The notes under the pieces are model-generated. The model did no database searches, was not told the DNA's origin, and saw nothing but the letters and a program-made list of their open reading frames with translations. Shown here piece by piece: positions 35,104 to 42,314 of a DNA stretch of 64,000 nt (positions are counted from its first letter, which is position 1; each line of letters opens with the position of its first letter). The translations under genes were made by a program, and so were the position numbers. This stretch comes from JBGLNJ01 sp041300525 (lineage in GTDB: Bacteria; Chloroflexota; Anaerolineae; Fen-1058), in NCBI GenBank assembly GCA_041300525.1, contig JBGLNJ010000001.1, forward strand, positions 3,658,001-3,722,000, given 5' to 3'.

Positions 35104-36633
35104 TTACGCGCTAGGATGTCTGGTCGTGGCCTTCGTCGCTCTGGCAATCAGCAGCGTCCAGAGTTGGCGTTGCAGCGCGGGCAGCTTGTCCATGCCGGCC
35201 TTTTTGGCTTCGCGCTCGACGATGCCACGCAGCTCGCGCTCGACCTCGGACGGGAGCGCAGGCCGCTCGTAGGCGGCGAGCAGGTCCTTGATGCGCGCCT
35301 TGGCGCGGGCGAACGTGTCCAGCCCGCCGGCCTGCTGCCAGGTGCGGATCGAGCCACGGTCAATCACGGGCGAGGGCAAATGCTGTTCCTTGCCGAACAG
35401 TTGCCGCGTGACCTTTTGCTTGAGAAAGTCGCCTTTGTAATTCATGCCGACGAACATCTCGGTCGCCAGCGTGGCTGTGCGCTGGACGACGCCGGCCAGC
35501 AGTCGCTGCGCCATCGCAATCGCTTCGGCGTCTATCACCAACTTTTCCACGCTAAAGCACGCCAAAAAGTCCAACATTCCCGCGCCGCTGATCATGTTGA
35601 TGCCGCCCAGCGCGCCCAGCATTGCCGTCACGCCCGATTCCAGCCCGGCTTGCGCGTCCACGATTTTGGCGTCGCTCGCGCCCAAGTAGCAATGCGTGGG
35701 CAGCCCCAGCGACTTGCCCACCTGCGCGTAGGAGACGTCAATCATCGCCGTCTCGACCGCGCCCATCGGCGTCGTCCCCTGGCGCATGTCAAAGATCGCC
35801 GGAGCGCCGCCCCACACAATCGGCGCGCCGGGGTTGGCAAGCTGATGAATCGTGACGCCGCTGATGGATTCGGCCGCGTGTTGGACGACCGAGCCGAGCA
35901 GCGTCACGGGCGCGGTCGCCCCCGCCAGCGGCATGGAGACCATCTGTGCCGGCACGCGCGCGCGCGCCAGGTCCATCAGGCTTTGCGAGCCGAACTCGCT
36001 CCAGATGAGCGGTGGCGACGGGCACACGTCGAACACGGCGCGTGGCCGTTGAGCTAATGCCTCGCGCCCGCCCGATAGGGCGGCCAGCATGTCAATCATC
36101 ACCTGGGTCGTCTTTGTGGAAAATGCGCCGGTGATGACGGGCTTGGCGGAATAGGTCAGCACGATGAACAGCCGGTAGAGATCGCCCACGTCCTTGGCCA
36201 CGTCGTTGCACACGACGGCGGTGCTCTGCGCCGCGAGCTGAGGCAGCCCCTCCGTCACCATGACGATGCGCGCTAAGTCGGCGGCCATTGAGCTCTTGTG
36301 CTCCAGTGTGTCCGGATCCAAGACATGGACGCCGGATGAGCCGGGGTCGAACGCCACCGCGTCGCCGCCATAGTGAACGCTGGCTTGGCCGTCACTGCCG
36401 CTGTACCCAGCGCCGTAAAGATCAAACTCGTGTGGCGCGCCAGCCAGCGCCTTGCGGGCGAGGTCTTCCGGGATGTGGGCAATGTCGCCTTCGACGCGGG
36501 CGCCGTGATCGGCCAGCAAGGCGCGCGCCTCGGCGCTCTGCACCTTGATGCCCGGCTGGCGCATCAGCTCGAACGCTTCGGACAATACGGATTCGATCAT
36601 ATCGGGTGTGATAAGCTCAATTTTAGGTTGCAT
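35104..36633 (-). CDS. MttB superfamily methyltransferase (non-pyrrolysine type)
   Basis: The 509-aa protein matches the trimethylamine methyltransferase (MttB/COG5598) family, with the GSDGQASVHYGGDA region, the long TIM-barrel core and LGGINMISGAGMLDF. The frame is continuous with a TAA end and contains no in-frame TAG, so it is of the MtgB/MtyB-like class that demethylates quaternary amines such as glycine betaine, not a pyrrolysine enzyme. The corrinoid-protein partner is not adjacent. A ModE-like regulator follows upstream. AAAGGA precedes the ATG. Confidence 0.83.
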   Translation of the reverse strand: MQPKIELITPDMIESVLSEAFELMRQPGIKVQSAEARALLADHGARVEGDIAHIPEDLARKALAGAPHEFDLYGAGYSGSDGQASVHYGGDAVAFDPGSSGVHVLDPDTLEHKSSMAADLARIVMVTEGLPQLAAQSTAVVCNDVAKDVGDLYRLFIVLTYSAKPVITGAFSTKTTQVMIDMLAALSGGREALAQRPRAVFDVCPSPPLIWSEFGSQSLMDLARARVPAQMVSMPLAGATAPVTLLGSVVQHAAESISGVTIHQLANPGAPIVWGGAPAIFDMRQGTTPMGAVETAMIDVSYAQVGKSLGLPTHCYLGASDAKIVDAQAGLESGVTAMLGALGGINMISGAGMLDFLACFSVEKLVIDAEAIAMAQRLLAGVVQRTATLATEMFVGMNYKGDFLKQKVTRQLFGKEQHLPSPVIDRGSIRTWQQAGGLDTFARAKARIKDLLAAYERPALPSEVERELRGIVEREAKKAGMDKLPALQRQLWTLLIARATKATTRHPSA

Positions 36634-36766
36634 GGATTTCCTTTCTCTGGTTGGCAGGATAAGTAAAACGTATTGCGTGTTCCGTATCCGTTAGGCAACA
36701 CGCTATCTTTCGCCTGGCGCAGCAACGGCGCGAGGTTGGCGCCAATTGTCTAGGACGACCCGGAGG

Positions 36767-37102
36767 TTACTGTGGGCCGAATGTTTGCGCAAAGCGTCGC
36801 GCGACGACCTCGTCAATGCCCTGGCTAAACTGCTCAAAGCGCGCCACGTAATCGCGCGCAGTAGCGGTGAGCCGCGCGCCTCCGCCGTGCGCGCCGCCAG
36901 TCTGCGTTTCCACCAGCGTCACGCCGAGGCGGGTTTCCATCTCGTGGAGTTTTTCCCAGGCGCGGTGGTACGAGACCTTTATGTTTTCGGCGGCGGCGCT
37001 GATCGAGCCGGTTTCGTCAATCGCGCGCAAGAGATTCACGCGCCACCGGCTCAACACCACCTCGCCGTCTTTTTCGATCCACAGGTTCGACTTGGGCTGC
37101 AT
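36767..37102 (-). CDS. ModE N-terminal-like winged-helix regulator
   Basis: The 111-aa protein has the ModE/LysR-type winged helix: LLRAIDETGSISAAAENI with SYHRAWEKL as recognition helix, then GGAHGGGARLTATARDYV in the wing. It lacks the molybdate-binding C-terminal domains, like many short regulators near molybdenum or redox genes. It lies between the MttB homologue and an EamA transporter on the same strand. GGAGGTGAT precedes the ATG. The target genes are unknown; the MttB gene 130 bp downstream is the obvious candidate. Confidence 0.82.
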   Translation of the reverse strand: MQPKSNLWIEKDGEVVLSRWRVNLLRAIDETGSISAAAENIKVSYHRAWEKLHEMETRLGVTLVETQTGGAHGGGARLTATARDYVARFEQFSQGIDEVVARRFAQTFGPQ

Positions 37103-37165
37103 AGCATCACCTCCATCCGCAGTGATTCGCGCACAAAAGGATTGTAGCCTGATTGACGTGGCCGG

Positions 37166-38122
37166 TCAAGCTGGAGCCTGCACGGGCGCGCGGCTGTCAC
37201 CGATGCGCAAAATGATCACGCCGCCGATGATCAACCCGCTGCCGATCAGTTGCGGGGTGGTGAATGTCTCGTGCAGAACCAAGTACGCCAGCACCGCCGT
37301 CATCGAAGGCTCGAGTGTGGCGATGAGGTTCGCTACGCTGGCCGGCAGGTAGGTGAGGCTCACTGCGTAGAGTCCATATCCGCCGATGGTGGGGCCGACG
37401 GCAAGCGCCACCAACACTCCCCAGCCCACCCATGATGAGCCAAGCCACATCAGACTGGGCGGCTTGGGCACGCCAGGCAACCAGCCCGGGACAATATTGT
37501 AGGCCAGCAGAAACAGCGCCGCGAAGGCAAAGGTGTAGAGCAAAGATGTCCACGGGTAAATATGCCGGCGCGCTGCCGCTTTGCCCAGCAGGCTGTAGCC
37601 TGCATACGCTACAGCCGTCAGCAATCCAGTGGTGATGCCCCACGGATTGACCTGCCACGCGCCGGGGGTGTATGCGCCAGAAACGAACGCACACCCGACG
37701 ATGCCCAGCGCCACGGCCGCAATCTTTATCGCGTCCAGCCGCTCACCAAACAATCGCCAACCCAAAATCGTTGTAATCGCAGGTGAGCCATAACCCAACA
37801 CCGTCGCCACGGCTGCGCCGTTGAGCGCCACAGACACCGTCCACAGCGAGTTGAAGATGGACAGCACAAAACCATAAGCGAACAAGAACCACAGATGACG
37901 GCGATCCACACGCAGGCGCGAGGGAGCCACCAGCGTCAGCGCCGCCGTCAACGCGGCGCACACGAACAACTCGCGCCAGAACGCCAGCACCAGCGGCGGC
38001 AGGCGGTATGCCTCGGTGAGATAGCGGATGAACACACCCGTCGTTGACCAGAAAGCAGTGGCGACGAGGGCGATCAGGTAGCCTTTTGTGAGTCTGGACA
38101 TGGTAGATTTAGCCAACGTCAA
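37166..38122 (-). CDS. EamA/DMT family transporter
   Basis: The 318-aa protein has ten membrane helices in two EamA repeats (about residues 10-150 and 165-300), visible as repeated hydrophobic segments with a P-A-I-T-T-I-L-G-W-R-L-F-G-E-R-L end in the first and P-S-M-T-A-V-L-A-Y-L-V-L-H-E in the second. DMT proteins export or import amino acids, nucleotides or other metabolites. The substrate is unknown. Confidence 0.83.
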   Translation of the reverse strand: MTLAKSTMSRLTKGYLIALVATAFWSTTGVFIRYLTEAYRLPPLVLAFWRELFVCAALTAALTLVAPSRLRVDRRHLWFLFAYGFVLSIFNSLWTVSVALNGAAVATVLGYGSPAITTILGWRLFGERLDAIKIAAVALGIVGCAFVSGAYTPGAWQVNPWGITTGLLTAVAYAGYSLLGKAAARRHIYPWTSLLYTFAFAALFLLAYNIVPGWLPGVPKPPSLMWLGSSWVGWGVLVALAVGPTIGGYGLYAVSLTYLPASVANLIATLEPSMTAVLAYLVLHETFTTPQLIGSGLIIGGVIILRIGDSRAPVQAPA

Positions 38123-38130
38123 ATATCAAA

Positions 38131-38174
38131 AGACATGCCTGGCGCGCGTAGCCGCACACGTGCCAGGCATGTCT
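38131..38174 (-). terminator. Long inverted repeat, terminator for the aldehyde dehydrogenase gene
   Basis: AGACATGCCTGGC (38131-38143) pairs with GCCAGGCATGTCT (38162-38174). On the minus strand it is followed by TTTGATATTTG. Confidence 0.7.
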
Positions 38175-38191
38175 GTCCACGGCCTAGTGCA

Positions 38192-39564
38192 TTAGAACTT
38201 GCGAGACCACTCTTTGGGCCAGCGTTCGATCACGACTTTCTTTTGCGTAAAGAATTCGACCGCGTCCATGCCCTGCCCGTGCAGGTCGCCGAAAAAGCTC
38301 TCTTTCCAGCCGGTGAAGGGGAAGAAAGCCATTGGAGCGGACACGCCGATGTTGATCCCAATGTTGCCGGCATCGGCCTCGTAGCGGAATTGGCGGGCAG
38401 CCGACCCGTTCTCGGTGAACAAGCAAGCCATGTTGCCATACTGACTGCTGTTCAACAACGCAATTGCGTCTTGGAGGGTATCCACGTGCATCAATCCCAC
38501 CACCGGGCCAAAAATCTCAGTCTTGGCAACCTCACTCTGCGGCGGCAGGCCATCAAGCACGGTTGGGCGGACAAAGTTGCCCTGTGCGTAGCCCGGTATC
38601 TGTGCTTCGCGGCCGTCCACGAGGAGCTTGGCGCCGTCCTGAACGCCCTTTTGAATCAGCCCCTCGATACGGGCTTTGCTCTGAGGAGTGATCACAGGTC
38701 CCATCTGGATGCCCTCGTCCAGGCCGTAGCCCACCTTCCGACTGATCGCCGCCTCGGCCAGAGCCTGGGTATAGGTGTGGCGAGCTTCCCCGACGGTGAT
38801 CGCCAGGGAGGCCGCCAGGCAGCGTTGCCCCGCGCAGCCAAAGTAGCTATCCGCCGAAATGCGAGTGGTCATTTCCACATCGGCATCGGGCATGACGACG
38901 ATCGGGTTCTTGGCGCCGCCCTGACATTGCGCCCGTTTGCCGTTGGCGGTGGCGCGGCTGTAGATGTACTTGGCGACCGGCGTCGAGCCGACCATGCTAA
39001 TGGCCCGGATGGCCGGGTGATCCAGGATCGCATCCACTGTCTCTTTGGCGCCATTGACCAGATTCACCACGCCTTTCGGCAAGCCCGTTTGCTCCATCAA
39101 GCGAACTATCTTTTGCAAAGTGAGGGGCACCTTCTCCGAGGGTTTGATGATATAGGTGTTGCCGCAGGCAAGGGCGTAGGGCATGAACCAAAAGGGGATC
39201 ATGCCGGGAAAGTTGAAGGGCACAATCGCCGCCGCCACGCCGACGGGCTGCCGCAGCATGATCTCGTCAACGCCGCGAGCGATGTCTTCCGAGTTGTAGC
39301 CCTGCATGAGAAGGGGGATGCCGCAGGCGACCTCGACGTTTTCAATCGCCCGGCGCATTTCACCTCGCGATTCTTCCAACGTCTTGCCGCACTCCATCGT
39401 GATGGTGCGGGCCAGGTCGTCCAAGTTCTTTTCCAACAGATCCTTGAGCTTGAACAAGTATTGGATCCGCTCCGCAGGCGGCGTGCGGCGCCACTCCACG
39501 AAGGCTGCCGCAGCGGCTTGGGCAGCCTGGTCTACTTCAGCCGCCGGCGAGAGAGGAACCTGCC
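38192..39564 (-). pseudogene. mmsA: Methylmalonate-semialdehyde dehydrogenase, 5' end lost
   Basis: About 457 residues match CoA-acylating methylmalonate-semialdehyde dehydrogenase, which turns (methyl)malonate semialdehyde into propionyl-/acetyl-CoA. Visible are VAAAIVPFNFPGMIPFWFMP, the GSTPVAKYIY cofactor loop, the catalytic Cys in GCAGQRCLA, TEIFGPV and FPFTGWKESFFGD. Similarity begins at QVPLSPAAEVD; the first ~30 residues and the start are missing. Upstream the frame runs into the antisense of an RM gene, and the upstream ATG there is not credible. It could still function only if it gained a start. Confidence 0.88.
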
Positions 39565-39565
39565 G

Positions 39566-40159
39566 AAATCCGGCAAATGGAAACCAGCAGCCGGTGGAAA
39601 ACAGGTTGGCCGATATGAACCTCTGGACAAAGATCTCTACGTCTATTATGAACCTGAAGTGCTGGATGCACCACGTCGCAGGGAGATTTTCGAATCGCCG
39701 GAGAAGCTGGTGATACAAGAAATACGAAACATCACCTTACCAAGACGGTTGATCGCCACATACGACGATAACCAGTTCTATTGCCTCCAATCTACGAATG
39801 TCATCAACTTACTCCCGATCAAAGCCGGGCATTGGAACATCAAGTATCTGCTTGGAGTTTTGAATAGCAATGCAGCGAACTTTTTCTTCCGTCAGCGATT
39901 CTCCGGCAATAATCACATCGCGTCAAATCAACTAGCCAAGATTCCGGTTCCACCAGCAGACTCGGCCAAGCAAAGCCAGCTAGTGTCGCTCGTCGAGCGG
40001 ATGCTGGAGCTGCACAAGCGCCTGGCCTCTGCGCGCGCCTCCGCCGACCGCGAGATGTATCAGCACCAGATCGAGGCGACGGATCGGCAAATTGACGCGC
40101 TGGTGTACGAACTGTACGGGTTGACGGAGGAAGAAATCAAGATCGTGGAAGCAGCCTAG
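39566..40159 (+). pseudogene. Eco57I/TaqI-like RM protein, C-terminal specificity domain fragment (tail copy 1)
   Basis: About 197 residues match the C-terminal region of Eco57I-type restriction-modification enzymes (TaqI-like specificity domain): WKPAAGGKQVGRYEPL, then YYEPEVLDAPRRREIFESPE, KLVIQEI, the FYCLQSTNVINLL strand, FFFRQRFSGNNHI and a helical tail LVERMLELHKRL ending DALVYELYGLTEEEI. The methylase and nuclease parts are missing because the sequence switches to mmsA at about 39563. Two further copies of the tail lie downstream. Confidence 0.85.
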
Positions 40160-40175
40160 CATGAACATTTGCCGA

Positions 40176-40203
40176 TTGACTTGGCGGTAATTTGCAATAT
40201 ACT
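40176..40203 (+). promoter_or_regulatory. Sigma-70 promoter of the HTH-HTH-HEPN operon
   Basis: TTGACT (40176-40181), 16-nt spacer, TATACT (40198-40203). It starts 17 bp after the stop of the RM tail and precedes the first cassette gene by 45 bp. Confidence 0.75.
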
Positions 40204-40247
40204 ATTCGCAACGCAAACATATCAAGGAGCAAAGAAAGGAGGACAGG

Positions 40248-40484
40248 ATGGCCCACACAGCAGATCAAGAGATCGTTGAAAGACTGGACAAAATCTTGCT
40301 GCTCTTGGCGCTTCAGGTGGCATCGGACAAGAGCATCACAGAGGGAGCCAGGCTAATGAAAATGGTCGGCATAGACAACCAAACCATTGCTTTTGTCCTC
40401 AATACAACAGATGCAACGGTTCGAACGGTCACGGCCAACCTTCGCAAGCCGAGATCAGCGTCCAAGAAACGTCAGGGGGCATAG
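40248..40484 (+). CDS. Small HTH protein A of the HEPN cassette
   Basis: The 78-aa protein is helical: an N-terminal amphipathic segment (ERLDKILLLLALQ) and a C-terminal helix-turn-helix (IDNQTIAFVLNTTDATVRTV) ending in a basic tail. The HTH resembles sigma-70 region 4/LuxR-type. It is a diverged paralogue of the next protein, with the same layout and size. AAAGGAGG lies before the ATG. The gene order HTH-HTH-HEPN suggests a DNA- or RNA-binding antitoxin/regulator of the third protein. I do not know a named family. Confidence 0.7.
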   Translation: MAHTADQEIVERLDKILLLLALQVASDKSITEGARLMKMVGIDNQTIAFVLNTTDATVRTVTANLRKPRSASKKRQGA

Positions 40485-40721
40485 ATGCAAGTCACTGATC
40501 GGACAGAACGTTTGCTGGCTCTCGTGCTGCTGAACCAGATGAAGGGGGCCTCGCAGCGAGATAAAATCATCCAGTTGAATCTGGCTGGATTCACCAATGT
40601 CGAAATCGCCGATATTCTTCAGACGACAACTGCGGTGGTTGCCCAAGAGCTATACGCGGCTAAAAAGACCAAAGGACAGCGCGCGCGTAAAAGGCCCGCC
40701 CCGAATAAAGAACCTGCATGA
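40485..40721 (+). CDS. Small HTH protein B of the HEPN cassette
   Basis: The 78-aa protein begins at the ATG immediately after the stop of gene A, so translation is coupled. It has a leucine-rich N-terminal helix (ERLLALVLLNQMKG) and an HTH (GFTNVEIADILQTTTAVVAQEL) with a very basic end (KKTKGQRARKRPAP). Equal length and the shared L-x-x-x-G-(F/I)-x-N-x-(E/T)-I-A-x-x-L pattern show common origin with gene A. The proteins could form a heterodimer. Function is inferred only from context. Confidence 0.7.
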   Translation: MQVTDRTERLLALVLLNQMKGASQRDKIIQLNLAGFTNVEIADILQTTTAVVAQELYAAKKTKGQRARKRPAPNKEPA

Positions 40722-40730
40722 GACGAGACT

Positions 40731-41243
40731 ATGCTAACCGCTGTTGACTACAGAATACTGCCGTTTAGCATCACCGCCATTGGCGACTCGGGCAAGTACT
40801 TGGGAAGATCAGCCTACTGGCGACTCTACGTGATCGAGAACCTTGTCCGCGTCGTGGTTCACTCGGTGCTTACGGCGCAAATTGGCCCGACTTGGTGGAT
40901 GATTGCCGTCGATCCCAAGACCAGCCAGAAAATACAGCGGGTGAAGCAGGACTATGCAGAGCAGCCGTACCATAGTTCGCCAGGCACTCACAATATCTAC
41001 TATCTTTTCCTGCCCGACCTGCACAAGATCATTTTGGCTAACAGCCATTTGTTTCGCCCTCTTATTCCAGACATAGATCAGTGGGTCTTGCGAATTGAAG
41101 ATGTCCGTTTGCCGCGAAACATTGTCGGTCACATGAACTGGCTAAACACAGCAGATGAGCAATTGATTGATGCGCTTTATTCAGATTTGAGGACGTTGAT
41201 CAGAAAACTGCCACGCACAGGAATATCCATCAGTATCCCCTGA
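40731..41243 (+). CDS. HEPN-domain protein, Swt1-like, putative RNase toxin
   Basis: The 170-aa protein resembles Swt1-type HEPN proteins: an early YWRLYVIENLVRVVVHSVL helix, a tryptophan pair (PTWWMIA), and LPRNIVGHMNWL, in which R-N-I-V-G-H satisfies the catalytic R-x4-H motif of HEPN ribonucleases. It is the third gene of the cassette, 9 bp after gene B. HEPN toxins cut RNA and are commonly held by a small partner. The intact motif argues for an active enzyme. The family assignment is moderate. Confidence 0.7.
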   Translation: MLTAVDYRILPFSITAIGDSGKYLGRSAYWRLYVIENLVRVVVHSVLTAQIGPTWWMIAVDPKTSQKIQRVKQDYAEQPYHSSPGTHNIYYLFLPDLHKIILANSHLFRPLIPDIDQWVLRIEDVRLPRNIVGHMNWLNTADEQLIDALYSDLRTLIRKLPRTGISISIP

Positions 41244-41297
41244 ACTTGCCCGAACGGGAAACAACCGGCTTGTCTGGCCCCGCACGACCACAGGGCA

Positions 41298-41489
41298 ACG
41301 CTCGTCGAGCGAATTTTCCAGCTTCACCAGCAGCAAGCCGCGTCGGATGCCGACCGCGAGATGTATCAACGGCAGACAGCGCGCCCCGTTCTTCTGGGCG
41401 TCGAGGCGACGGATCGGGAGATTGATGCGCTCGTCTACGAACTGTACGGGTTGAGGGAGGAAGAAATCAAGATCGTCGAGGCAGCCTAG
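41298..41489 (+). pseudogene. RM specificity tail, copy 2
   Basis: Sixty-three residues and a stop repeat the tail of the RM fragment at 39.6-40.2 kb: LVERIFQLHQQ, DADREMYQRQ, EATDREIDALVYELYGL, EEEIKIVEAA. Compared with copy 1 it has a nine-residue insertion (about TARPVLLGV) and is diverged at the nucleotide level upstream but nearly identical over the last 90 bp. It has no start and lies immediately after the HEPN cassette. Confidence 0.85.
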
Positions 41490-41520
41490 ACCTGACAGGT
41501 CTCACAGACCTGTCAGGTCT
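41488..41520. repeat. Two palindromes AGACCTG(A/T)CAGGTCT
   Basis: AGACCTGACAGGTCT (41488-41502) and AGACCTGTCAGGTCT (41506-41520), separated by three bases and overlapping the stop of RM tail copy 2. The same core sits inside truB at 9296-9320. Confidence 0.75.
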
Positions 41521-41524
41521 GAAG

Positions 41525-41797
41525 TCATGCTAATTCAAGCACCGGCAGCGGCTCACCGGTCGCTTCGCTATAAAGCACATCGGGGTCCAAGTCCACATTG
41601 TTGGGCCAGACCAGCGTGCCGGCCTCCGGGTCAACGCGCACACGGCGGAAGAACTCGATATCTTGCAGCGGCGCAAATACGCCGCCCCGCCCGACGACTC
41701 TTTCTCTGAAATCGAGTTCAGCCTGGATCCCATTCGAGAACATCAACTCTAACCGATAGTCGCCAATATGGCGCACACCCGTAACACGTGGAAACAT
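41525..41797 (-). CDS. DUF2442 family protein
   Basis: The 90-aa protein matches DUF2442: a V-x-x-x-G-D-Y-R-L-E-L-x-F-x-N-G strand start, ELDFRERV, a GGVFAPLQDIEFF helix and a final WPNNVDLDPDVLY. DUF2442 proteins are usually found directly after DUF4160 proteins, and the pair behaves like a toxin-antitoxin module by genomic association. Here the DUF4160 gene is 12 bp upstream on the same strand. Confidence 0.85.
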   Translation of the reverse strand: MFPRVTGVRHIGDYRLELMFSNGIQAELDFRERVVGRGGVFAPLQDIEFFRRVRVDPEAGTLVWPNNVDLDPDVLYSEATGEPLPVLELA

Positions 41798-41809
41798 GCT
41801 TCCCCCCTT

Positions 41810-42070
41810 TCAGCGCAGCGGTTGTATCTTGCGAGTCGGTTGGTCGGCGCGCAGCCGCCGCCAATTGTCCATCAACTCGCGTTGATGTAGCGCCGCCCAC
41901 TCTACAACCATCGAAACAGCGCGGCTGGACAATTCTCCGCGCAACACATGAATCGGGTCAATGCCAACCTGCGCCTCGTCATCGCCGTAAATGGCATGAA
42001 AATGCGGCGGCTCGTGTTCGTCGAAATACATCCGAATGATGACGCCAAAAAAACGGCTGATTTCAGGCAT
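41810..42070 (-). CDS. DUF4160 family protein
   Basis: The 86-aa protein has the DUF4160 signature: PEISRFFGVIIRMYFDEHEPPHFHAIYG with conserved F-x-x-H-x-x-P-H-x-H-x-x-Y, cited here as DEHEPPHFHAIYG. The C-terminal helix contains VVEWAALHQREL. ATG at 42070 follows AGGAG. With the downstream DUF2442 gene it forms the common two-gene module whose activity is not well described. Confidence 0.87.
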   Translation of the reverse strand: MPEISRFFGVIIRMYFDEHEPPHFHAIYGDDEAQVGIDPIHVLRGELSSRAVSMVVEWAALHQRELMDNWRRLRADQPTRKIQPLR

Positions 42071-42117
42071 CTCTCTTCTCCTGACGAGATTATAGCACAG
42101 CCTGACTATGAGGAGCA

Positions 42118-42229
42118 ATCACGCCGATTTGTCCGATCCCGCTGACGTAGCCCGCCACGACCGAAGGGTGTCGCTCGTTGAGCGGATGCTGGCGCGGACG
42201 CGTGCGCAAGCGCCTGGCCGCCATAGAGA
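42118..42229 (+). pseudogene. RM specificity tail, copy 3 (partial)
   Basis: An open stretch reads DPADVARHDRRVSLVERMLA, matching the V-S-L-V-E-R-M-L helix of copy 1 with a more N-terminal part. It loses similarity after about 42190 and has neither start nor proper end. It lies just beyond the DUF4160 gene on the opposite strand. Confidence 0.7.
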
Positions 42230-42273
42230 GACCCGAAGGGTCTGCCTGCTCCGCGCCCTTCGGGTCTTTTTTT
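42230..42273 (+). terminator. Hairpin with T7 tail
   Basis: GACCCGAAGGG (42230-42240), a 15-nt loop, CCCTTCGGGTC (42256-42266), then seven T. It ends plus-strand transcription coming from the RM-tail/cassette region. Confidence 0.85.
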
Positions 42274-42314
42274 CGTCTCTCCGCCTCAGAGAGGGGATGG
42301 AAGATGGGGAAAGG

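Noticed and set aside
35104..36633. Pyrrolysine-containing trimethylamine methyltransferase
   Set aside because: The frame has no in-frame TAG and ends at TAA; no pyl genes are present, so it is the non-pyrrolysine class.
38135..39560. Long plus-strand open frame antisense to the aldehyde dehydrogenase
   Set aside because: It mirrors the codon structure of mmsA on the minus strand and shows no family pattern; only the part after about 39563 is real coding sequence (RM tail).
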